The notes below the pieces were generated by a model. It saw nothing but the letters and a program-made list of their open reading frames with translations, was not told the DNA's origin and searched no databases. DNA of 64,000 nucleotides. Source: Lytechinus pictus (lineage: Eukaryota > Echinodermata > Echinoidea > Temnopleuroida > Toxopneustidae). The DNA lies in the NCBI RefSeq assembly GCF_037042905.1, contig NC_087261.1, positions 18,350,917 to 18,414,916 on the forward strand. The letters are read 5' to 3'. The position numbers and the translations under genes were made by a program. Below, in pieces: positions 23,946-35,900 of this stretch (positions within the stretch are counted from its first letter, which is position 1; each line of letters begins with the position of its first letter).

Positions 23946-26900
23946 AAAGAAATGGATGAAGAGAACAAAGGTAGGCGTAGCTTAAATCAAGGTTCCCCAG
24001 AGCTATCTACCCTTTGGAAAAATTGGTGATGCCGAAAAAATGTCTCTGCCGGGAATCGAACCCGGGCCCCCAGCTTTGAACGCCGGTGCCTTAACCACTA
24101 GACCACAGAGACGGGTTAGTGGCTAGGGCGACCCCGATCCGATTGACCGTCAGATAGACAGATTTTCGACACCATACCAATTATAATTTCCTTTGTCGGG
24201 TGAAGGTGGGTTTTGAACAATGACAAGCCGCCATGCCTCAGCTGGATCAAAGCTATTGCTTTGCCACCTTCACCCGACAAAGGAAATTATAATTGGTATG
24301 GTGTCGAAAATCTGTCTATCTGACGGTCAATCGGATCGGGGTCGCCCTAGCCACTAACCCGTCTCTGTGGTCTAGTGGTTAAGGCACCGACGTTCAAAGC
24401 TGGGGGCCCGGGTTCGATTCCCGGCAGAGACATTTGTTCGGCATCACCAATTTTTCCAAAGGGTAGATAGCTCTGGGGAACCTTGATTTAAGCTACGCCT
24501 ACCTTTGTTCTCTTCATCTATTTCTTTACAATATTTAAATAAAAAAGAGTTGCCAAAAGCTGTTGTACATGTATCACTTTACACATTTATATATATATAT
24601 ATATATATATGTATATGATACATGAGAAAGAGACACATATCTCACCAACAAATTAATTTGCGAGCGCGAAGCGCGAGCTGAAATTTTTAGTATACTGAGC
24701 TGGAAACGGGAAAAAGGTACCTGTTTAGGACTTTTTGTAGTAACTCATGAGGACGACATTACAGATAATGAGAGTGCCGAGAATGAGCTGAAATTTATTT
24801 ATATTCTGACCTGAAAGCTTTATATTCTAACCTTTTTGAGTACCAATAATTAAGATGGGTATAAAGATGCGAGCGCGAAGCGCGAGCTGAAAATTTTGAC
24901 ATTTCTAACTGAAAAAATGACAGTTTAATGGACGTTTCTAATAAAGAACAAGATATATATCCAACAAAAGATTGTTGCAAATCGAAGCAGGAGTTCTTAT
25001 GAGGTTAAGAACTGAAAAAAAGGACAATTTCACCTATTTAATAACGAAAAGTATGGGTTTTTGCTACAAAAATGATGCGAGCGCCAAGCGCGAGCTGAAA
25101 AAATTTATATTCCAGTTTGAAAAACAGACATTTTGAGCACGATTTTGAACAAAGAACGAGTTGTGTATTTCAATCTCGCTTGCTGATTTCTGTGTAACAT
25201 TATAATCTCATTATTTTATTTTTTCACATGCGGAATTATTGGGGGGGGGGGCAAAACGATATGTTTCCCCCCCCAATATTTTCATTGGTGGGGCGATCGC
25301 CCCCCTGCCCCCCCCCCCCAGGATCGACGCCTCTGTATACGTATACATGTAAGAAGAAAGTATATTACATGCCCATTGAATAGTAAGCAAATTTCGATTT
25401 CAATCTTCATTTTGCAATTTTCCAAAACACACTCTTTGCTCTTTTTTTATTTTTTCTAGAAATGTTGCAGATATATTTTTTAAAATCTATTTTTTTTTAT
25501 TGAAAAAATTGCATGAGAAGCTAAATAAAGGAATTTATTAAAACGGATATGATGTTGTGTCCATCATCACCGTGTCTACCAATCATAATGGCTTCATATT
25601 CGTATATCAATAATTTTAATACTCAGAATAATGTTAACTAAAAATTCACTAAATTTTACCCAAAGAGTCTATAATAATGACAATCTAATAATAAGTGATA
25701 ACAATTATCAACATATTTACACGTGAAACAAAGTGAAGATTTTGCAAAAAAAAATCGAAATGGATATCCATTTGACATCAAAAGTTTATATAAAATTTAA
25801 AGTTCAATTCAGCTAAACAAAAGTATTCAATATAAGTGACTTTTTATTTCCAAATATTGTTACAATGACATTTCCTTTAAAATAGAAGGACCAATATTGT
25901 TCAACATTTGGGGTTATAAACTCTTTATCCAATAAATAATTGTTAAACATTTTAGAAAGTTTAACAAATAAATATTTACTTTGTTTTATATGTAAAACAA
26001 GATGGTCCTTTAATTGGAAGTAGCCAACGGTTAAATAATTTGAGCAAAGTTCATTTTTAATAATTTCTTTTCATTTTTAAGGTATACAATACCAGATTAA
26101 TTTCGATTCACATAAATATATATTTTTTTCTTTAACTTAGCATGAACATACAGTATACACAATGATCTATCGTTATTCACAATATCTCAAATAACAAGAA
26201 TGTCTGAGCATTTCCTATGCTTCCACAAAAAAACACATTCATATATATAATGTGGTATTGCCCCATGACAACTGTTGCCTAATATCTTTACCTGTATTAC
26301 CAAAAGAAGATTTGTCATTTCATAATTTCCAAGCCGTTATACTTTGACGAAAAAAATTTATAAAATTTGATCAATTTCAGGCATTTTCCATTCAATTTTC
26401 AAAATACATTTTAAGAACAAGTGAATTCGGTCCAAAGTAATTGAGGTGTACTTTAGGAAGGAATTTCCATCGAACATTATGATCCTTGTTTTTTTAAAGA
26501 GTTTTTTAGCCAAAAAGTTTTAGAGCGTTACACTTTAGGACAAATCAGGCATGTTTATTGCTCCTTTTTCAGTATTACCAATTATTGTTTTTCTCGCATA
26601 CATCCGTAATTCCGAAGCTTCGTTATTCCGAAGGTTCGGCTATTCCGAAGGTTCGTTGTTCCGAAGGTTCGTAATTCCGAAGGTTCGTTAGTCCGAAAAC
26701 GAAATGAGGTTCGTAATTCCGAAGGCTCGTTAATCCGAAAAAGAAATGAGGTTCGTAATTCCGAAGGTTCGTTAGTCCGCAAACTAAATGATTAACTAAC
26801 CTTATTTCATTTTCGTACTGACGAACCTTCGGAACAACGAACCTTATTTCGTTTTCGGATTAACGAACCTTCGGAACAGCGAACCGTATTTCGTTTTCGG

Positions 26901-29900
26901 ATTATCGAACCTTCGGAATAACGAACCTTCGGAATAACGCTACAAATGTTCGGATAATGAACCCTCTTTATGTTTTCGGATTAACGAACATCGAGGTATA
27001 GGCAATTTGTGTGTTTCGTAATTACGAACCTTCGGAATAAAGAACCTTCGGAATTACGAACCTTCGGAATTACGAAGTGTAACCGTTTTTCTTGGTCATA
27101 TTATTTCGCCCTTTCAATGTAAAGTGGAATATAATTTGTTCAACTTTTAACTACATGTATTATTCAACTATTCAACTATTTACATGACCAAACATGGGAA
27201 ATACAGTCGTTAAATGGGTGATTTATTAATTTAAAAAATTAGAAGAAAAAGAAGGATTTTAATATAGGAATTATCGCAATAATACTTGGTTTTCTTTTTT
27301 TTTCTTTCTTTTTATTCCAAGTTTTTTGTAAGCATTCAACATATTGTTATTGAAATACACCTTAGCATTTTTATAAATATACTTCCCCATTAATATTTTA
27401 AAGAATATTGATAAAAGTACCAAAACTTAAACCTTATTTTTTTCGAAATATTTAACGATGGTCTGTTGCACCCACAAATGTAATAACGCCCACAAATGTA
27501 ATAATACTTTACCTACAAATGTAATAATGTTTGATCGCCCACAAATGTAATAAATTTGAAGGGATTTATGGCGAATCCGTTGTAAACTAAAATCCTATAG
27601 TAATGCGTTCATATAGCACAAAAGTGCTTATTCCTTTTTCTATACCCGGTTAATTAAAGAATTATAACATAATTCCAGTGGAATATCATTATCGTATCTT
27701 AGTTTGAACTTATATTATTATTTTTTTTAAACAGGGTCTGGAAAAAAAGACTTTGGACTTATGTTATAATTTTTGAAACAACCGGGTCTGGAAAAAAGAA
27801 TTGGACTTATATTATAATTTTTTAATTAACCGGGTCTGGAAAAAGTCTATGCTTGATTCTCAATTTACTCTTAGCGCATTTATTCACAATAAGTGCCGTA
27901 TAAGTTAAAACAACAATAAAGACATTTATTCCACCAGTTTTGATTACCTGGGTCTGGAGAAAAGACTATGCTCAATTGTCATTTTTATTCAACTGGAATA
28001 TCATTATCGTATCTTCGTTTGGACTTATATTATAATTTTTTTAATAAACAGGTCTGGAAAAAAGACTTTGCACTTTTGTGCTATATGAACTCATTACTAT
28101 AGGGGTTCGCAAACTACGGCCCGCGGGCCGGATTCGGCCCGTGGAGCTTCTCAATCCGGCCCGCGAGACTCTGCTGGTTTTTTTTATCATGTTTAAGTCA
28201 CAATATGAAACACAGCTCAATATGATTACATTGTGTATCCATGTTAAACAAAACTGTAATAAAAGTACTGACAGTCAAATAAATTGGACTTTTATACAAA
28301 GTTTAGTGGAGTCTTTTCTGTCTGTTCGATCTACTTTCTTATTAGATGAGCAGCGCTGTTCTCGCCATGTTTGGATCTGTACATACAGGTGCGAAAGAGC
28401 GTTTTCCACAATGAACATTTTAAAGAACTAACTCGCTTACACCTATTGTGCCAAGGTTCAACCAACTTCTTGCTGACATACAGTGTCACTTTTCCCATTG
28501 AAAGTGACTAGGAGACTGACACCCTTATTAGAGTCTACAACAGACATGCTCTATTATTCAATCAACTTAGACTACAAAAATTTTAAGACATTATCTGTCT
28601 CCCCAATACCAGGTACGTATAGGCACAGTCTAGATTCCTTTTAACTAAGTACTACAATTTTGTTATCATTAATATTGACTCTCGCTGTATTTTGAAATCT
28701 TTTCTAATTTTGCCTGCGTTCCATATCACTGTTATAAATTTGTTGGATTAAATGATCCCAAAATAAGGGCAAGATTGCGCAAAAGAGCATCTAGGACCCC
28801 GACCGCAAGGGTTTTTAGTTACCGGGTTCGGAGAAAAGACTATGCTTGATTCTCAATTTACTCTTAGCGCATATATTCACAATACGTGTTAAGGTCTTAA
28901 AAGGGACTTGGGCTTAACGTGTAACTCGCCGGGTAAGTTCGCGAAAAAGTGTTCTATTGCAAATATAATGTACGCGCGCGCACTGAATGGGGAGTTTGTG
29001 CGAGAAAATCAATTCAGTACCGTACACGGTACCATCAATTTTCCACAAAATACGTGAGTATTATTGAAAGAATCGTACTATATCAGTTATGTAATGTTAG
29101 GGAGTAATTATATAACTGCGGGCGTGAATTTATACAATCTAATGCACTTCATTTGATATTTGTATGTAATAACATCGCCAACAAATATTGCGGTTATTGC
29201 TTTGAATACTCTTGCCTTGGCTTGGCTGCTCTATCTGTCTCTTGCGGTGTGACGCTGACAGTGCATGCGGAGAGTTCCGGCGAATGACAAACCTGAATTT
29301 CGTTTAGGTTTATACGGTTTCCAAATAGGCGGAACGGGTCATATTGCCATGGATTAACTGTGTTACGGTGTTTGGGTTGCAAGTTCTCACTTCTGTTATT
29401 CGAGAATATATCTTCTTTTAGCAGTGTAATTGACTGTCTGTGTAGGCTCTGGCTCTAGACCACAAGTTTTGGTCTCTGTATTGGTTGCGTTGTTCCTCTG
29501 AACTCCGTTGTGGCTCCACTCACCAAATACAGAGACCGAAGTTCTAATTCAATCTATACAGGGACTCAATGGCCATATGTTTATTTATTAAGTTGAATAA
29601 ACCAGGGAAGTGGGAGTTGCATGACAGCCGTAGTAAGCAGTAGCGTACTGTGACCCGGAGGAGACAAATCATGGGGGGCACTGCATTGTCCGTGAACAAT
29701 GCTGTGCCCCCCCCCCCCCATGCTTTGTCTCCTCCGGGTCACAGTATGCTACTGGTAGTAAGTCACTGTTGATCCCCTCCTTTTAATATTTTAAAGGTTG
29801 TTTTTTTATCCTTTAATGGGGAAAAACCAGTGATGGGGCTGGGATAATTAAGCTGGATTTGCTGGCTTACATGTACCTTCAGCTTAACAATATGGGTTTG

Positions 29901-32900
29901 GAGCTCATGAACCTACCAATTTCCATACTAATTTGGAATCTTTAACTAGATTCTGGAACAATTATGGTTGACCTGAGGGAGGGGGGCAGTGGTTGATACA
30001 CAGCAAAAAACTGTGGTGTTAACCAGTGTACATAGAGGAACGTTCACACCAGTCATTTTACACCGGTGTTGAATTGACAGTGTTAGGTGTTATTACAACA
30101 CTTTTGGTTGTTACACTTACACTAGCTGGTGTGACATTCAATCTCTAGTGTGTAATTTTAGTAGTTCAGGGTGTGGTCCTCTATAGACACTTACTATTTG
30201 TATTATCAGTTTTAACACCACAGTTTTTACAGTGTAGCCAGTTGAAAATAAAAAAGTAATAGTGATATGGTACACCTGTGATACATGACAATTCAGGCTT
30301 ATTAGGTGTAGGCAGATGTACAGAGCCCGCCAGATGACATGAAGGAGAAAAAATTCTCTGTGCATTATTTCGTTCTCTCAAAATACTATTTCGTTCCCTT
30401 GAAAAACTATTTTGTTCCAACGCAATACTATTTCGTTCCCACGCAATACTATTTTGTTCCCACGCAATATTATTTTGTCCTCACGCAATATTATTTCGTT
30501 CCAACAAAATATTTCTTTTCCACGAAATATTATTTCGATCCCACGCAATATTATCCCCCCCCCCCTCCAATCTGCACGGGCCGTGTATAACACGTGCAGC
30601 ATAGCATCATGCTTTGGTATGGTATGCGCTGATGTCTGAGGATGATGATGATGGGGGTAATGATAATGCTGGGGGTGATGCTGATGGGGGTGATGATGAT
30701 GGGGGTGATGATGATGGGGGTAATGATGATGGGGTGATGCTGATGGGGGTGATGATGGGGGTGGTGATAATGGGGATGATGATGGGGTTGATGATGGGGG
30801 TGATGATGGGGGTGATGACGATGGGGGTGATGATGATGCTTGGGGTGTTGATGATGGGGGTGATGATGATGACGGGGGTGTTGATGATGGGGGTGATGAT
30901 GATGGGGTGATGATGATGGGGGTGATGATGATTGGGATGATGATGATGGGGGTGATGATGATGGGGTGATGTTGGGGGTGATGATGATGGGGATGATGAA
31001 GATGATGGGGGTGATGATGATGATGGGGGTGATGATGATGGGGGTGATGATGGGAGTGATGATGATGGGGGTGATGATGATGGGGGTGATGATGATGGGG
31101 GTGATGATGATGGGGGTGATGATGGGGGTGATGATGATGGGGGTGATGATGGGGGTGATGCTGATGGGGGTGATGATGATGATGGGGGTGATGATGATGA
31201 TGGGGGAGATGATGATGGGGGTGATGATGATGGGGGTGATGATGATGATGGGGGTGTTGATGGGGGTGATGATGATGGGGTGATGATGATGGGGGTGATG
31301 ATGATGGGGATGATGATGATGGGGATGATGATGATGGGGGTGACGATGATGGGGTGATGTTGGGGGTGATGATGATGGGGATGATGATGATGGGGATGAT
31401 GATGATGGGGGTGATGACGATGGGGGTGATGATGATGCTTGGGGTGTTGATGATGGGGGTGATGATGGGGGTGATGATGATGATGGGGGTGATGATGATG
31501 ACGGGGTGTTGATTATGGGGGTGATGATGATGGGGTGATGATGATGGGGGTGATGATGATGGGGATGATGATGATGGGGGTGATGATGATGGGGTGATGT
31601 TGGGGGTGATGATGATGGGGATGATGAAGATGATGGGGGTGATGATGATGATGGGGGTGATGATGATGGGGGTGATGATGGGAGTGATGATGATGGGGGT
31701 GATGATGATGGGGGTGATGATGATGGGGGTGATGATGATGGGGGTGATGATGATGGGGGTGATGATGGGGGTGATGCTGATGGGGGTGATGATGATGATG
31801 GGGGTGATGATGATGATGGGGGAGATGATGATGGGGGTGATGATGATGGGGGTGATGATGATGATGGGGGTGTTGATGGGGGTGATGATGATGGGGTGAT
31901 GATGATGGGGGTGATGATGATGGGGATGATGATGATGGGGATGATGATGATGGGGGTGATGATGATGGGGTGATGTTGGGGGTGATGATGATGGGGATGA
32001 TGGGGGTGATGATGGGGTGATGCTGATGGGGGTGATGATGATGATGATGATGGGATGGATGATAATGGGGTGATGATGATGGGGGTGATGATAATGGGGA
32101 TAATGATGGGGGTGATGATGATGGGGATGATGATGATGGGGGTGATGATGATGGGGGTGATGATCGGGATGATGATGATGATGGGGGTGATGGTGATGGG
32201 GGTGATGGTGATGGGGGTGATGATGGGGGTGATGATGATGATGGGGGTGTTGATGATGGGGGTGATGATGATGGGGGTGATGATGATGGGGGTGATGATG
32301 GTGGTGATGATGATGATGGGGGTGATGATGATGATGGGGGAGATGATGATGGGGGTGATGATGATGGGGATGATGATGATGATGGGGGTGATGATGATGG
32401 GGTTGATAATGGGGGTGATGATGATGGGGGTGATGATCGGGATGATGATGATGATAGGGGTGATGATGGGGTGATGATGATGGGGGTGTTGATGATGGGG
32501 GTGATGATGATGGGGATGATTATGATAGGGGTGATGATGATGGGGGTGATTATGATGATGGGGGAGATGATGATGGGGTGATGATGATGGGGGTGATGAT
32601 GATGATGGGGGTGATGATGATGGGGATGATGAAGATGATGGGGGTGATGATGATGATGGGGGTGATGATGATGGGGGTGATGATGATGATGGGGGTGATG
32701 CTGATGGGGGTGATGATGGGATGGATGATGATGGGCGTGTTGATGATGGAGGTGATGATGATGGGAGTGATGATGATGGGAATGATGATAGGGGTGATGA
32801 TCCCCATCATCATCATCCCCATCATCACCACCATCATCATCACCCCCATCATCATATCCCCATCATCATCATCACCCCCATCATCATCATATACCCCCAT

Positions 32901-35900
32901 CATCATCACCCCCATCATCATCACCCCCATCAGCCTCAGACATCAGCGCATACCATACCAAAGCTTGTTGCTATGCTGCACGTGTTATATACGGGCGGTG
33001 AGGATCGGAAAGAGAGGGGGGATAATATTGCGTGGGAACGAAATGATATTTTGTGGGAACGAAAGAGTATTTCGTGGGAACGAAATAATATTGCATGGGA
33101 ACAAAATAATAATGCACGGAGAATTTTGCAGTTCAAAGGTCACAGCTCATTAAATATGCAAGTTGATCTCCATGCAATAACTTAAAAAATATCTAATGAA
33201 TTTTAAAAGTATTTGGTGTGTAGGTAGACGACACAAAAATACAAGCTAAATTTGAATTCAGAGTCTGCTGTTGAAAGGTCACATCTCATTTAATATACGA
33301 GTTTGTTTCCGCATGATAACTTATGGAATATTCAACAGATTTAAAAAAAATTGGGTGTGTAGGTTGATGACACCAAAATACAGGCTGAGTTCAAATTCAA
33401 AGGTCACAGCTCATTATATATGCAAGTTGGTTCAAAGGTCTCAATTTGTTCATTGGTTGATACACAGCAAAAACTGTGCTGTTAACCGGTGTACGTAGAG
33501 GAACAGACTAGTCATTTTACCCCGGTTTTAAATGAACAGTATTAGGTGTTATTACAACATTTTTGGTTGTTACATTCAAAGTGGTGTTAAATTCAATCTC
33601 TAGTGTGTAATTTTAGCACTTCAGTGTGTGGTCCTATATAGACACCTACTGGTGTCAGGTTTAACACCACAGTTTTTACAGTGTAGCAAGTGGAAAATAC
33701 AAAATTAATAGTGAGATGGTGCACCCATGATACATGACAATTCCGGGTTTTTATGCCCCCGCTGACGAAGTCCGTAGGGGGCATTATGCTTTGCCCTTGT
33801 CCGTCCATCTGTCCGTCCCCCCACTAGGTTTCCAAGCAATATATAACTCAAAAAATATTTAATGGATTTCAAAACTGTTTGGTGTGTAGGTAGATGACAC
33901 AAAAATACAGGCTAAGTTCGAATTTGGAGTCTGCAGGTCAAAAGTCGCAGCTCATTAAATATGCAAGTTGGTTTTCAGCTCATTAAATATGCAAGTTGGA
34001 GTCGGCATGTAGGTCAAAGGACACATCTCATTAAATATGCGAGTTGGTTTCCGCGCAAAAACTCGAAAAATATTTAATGGATTTTAAAAATGTTTGGTGT
34101 ATAGGCAGATGACACCAAAATACAGGCTAAGTTTGAATTCGGAGTCCGCAGGTCAAAGGTCACAGCTCGTTAAAGGTAAATGCTAGTATTGGTAACGATA
34201 TCAAAATGAGTTAGTACAGAATCCAATGAAATGACCACCAAAGTGTCTATTTGTATAAATAAAATGCACATGCCAAAGGATTCTGGAAGAAATTATGTAA
34301 TTGCTGAGAAATCAGCAAATAAGCACAGGATTCGGGTAGAGCGTCGGGCCGACGCTCAAAGCAATAATTATACACTGTCCCACGTGCGCTTATCTGTGTT
34401 GGGGAAGTTCAGTCTGAACACTTTTCAGCGTAGATTTCAAGATTTCACAAAGTTCAGTTTATGTAACTGTACCAGATCTAGATCCTCGATGATATGCTGA
34501 CAATTAAGCCTGGTTTTACTGACTTTCTCATGAAATCAGTGTTTACTTCAACTACTGTTATTTTTCTCTTTAAGTATGCAAGTTGGTTTCCGCGCAAAAA
34601 CTCAAAAAATATTAAATGGATTAAATTTTTTTGGTATGTAGGTAGATGACACCAAAAAAAAGGCAAAGTTTGAATTCAAGGACCGCTGTTCAAAGGTCAC
34701 AGCTCATTAAATATACAAATTTGTTTCATCATAACTTTGAAAGTTTATGGATCTGACTCATGAAACTTGGACATAAGAGTAATCAGGTATCTCTGAACAT
34801 CCTGTGCAAGTTTTAGGTTACATGTTCAAGGTCAAAGGTCATGTAAGGTCAATGAACTTTGGCCATGTTGGGGTATTTGTTGAATTACCATTATATCTCT
34901 GTAAGTGTATTGGTCTTGTTCATAAAACGTGGACGTAAGAGTAACCAAGTATCACCGAACATCTTGTGCGAGTTATAGTAGTTTTGAAAGTCAGCACTGC
35001 TGCTATATTGAATCGCGTGATGCAGGTAAGACCGCCAGAGGATTTCCACTTGTTACTCTAATCTCGATATGCTCTCCAAATCATGAAGCAATGTAAGTAT
35101 TTTTATAACACTTTTCATTTGCTTTCATCCAACATGCAGATTTAAGTGATCGGAACAAGGCATTATGACTGGAACATGAAGGCAAGCAATGCAGAGGAAG
35201 AAAAATTATGGTGAACTTTGCGGACATCCCAATACTTTTTCAGATGCCCCCAGTCAAGTCAACAATGGAACTTTCCAAGAAGAGGGAAGAGGACCTATGG
35301 AAAGATATCCGCCCACTCTCAGGATGATCTGACCAATGCGGTGATGTCTTTTAAGTCAAGCGCACACCTTACGACCCGATCAGGCGTCGCAGCTCTTGTC
35401 AGCTTGAGAGTCGCAGACCGGTCAGAGACAAGTCGCAAGGAAAACCGTAAGGATTTGACATGTCGGAGCGTTGTGGCCCAGTGGATTAGTCTTCGGACTT
35501 GGAAACAGAGGGTCGTGGGTTCGAATCCCAACCATGGCGTAATTTCCTTCAGCAAGAAACTGATCCACAATGTGCTGCACTCAACCCAGGTGAGGTAAAT
35601 GGGAACCGGTAGGAAGTAATTCCTTAAAAAGCTGTGTACGCTATGAACGCCTAGCTTAGCCAGGTAATATAGGAGCGCCTTGAGCACCTAACTAGGTGGA
35701 TATGTGCGCAATATAAATATCCTATATTATTATTATGTCGAATCCTTTTGACTGAATGGCAGGCTCAATCCAACTTCCAACCAATCAGACAGCAGAGTTG
35801 CACGACGCGTATATGATATACAACATGCATATGCTGTACGTAGTAAGCGCTATTTTCTCAGTTGCTATGGCAAAAAGCGCAACATGCGTGAGTCAAAGAC

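Larger units (their letters stand above)
23939..24534. repeat. Near-perfect palindrome holding two tRNA-like genes
   Basis: Two arms of about 271 bp, with few mismatches, around a 54-nt spacer (24,210-24,263). Each arm has tRNA-like sequence with the same leading and trailing sequence, for example aggtaggcgtagcttaaatc on the left and its complement on the right. Bordered on the left by (AT)n at 23,918-23,941. The arms fit two copies of one tRNA-containing unit inserted head to head. Confidence 0.95.
23806..25335. mobile_element. Second hAT-type element, CAGGGGCGTCGATCC ends
   Basis: Ends CAGGGGCGTCGATCC and GGATCGACGCCTCTG; flanking TATACG at 23,800-23,805 and 25,336-25,341 (6 of the expected 8 bp conserved). 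It contains gcgagcgcgaagcgcgagc phrases in the opposite orientation to the previous element, and a nested palindrome of two tRNA-like genes (23,939-24,534). Confidence 0.9.

Noticed and set aside
24042-24431. Selenocysteine tRNA
   Set aside because: UCA is at the anticodon position but the molecule is 71 nt with a short variable arm, not the long class of selenocysteine tRNA.
30614-32930. Long Met/Gly/Val and Asp/Gly open frames
   Set aside because: Translation of the GATGATGGGGGT array; low complexity on both strands, no start context or conserved flank.
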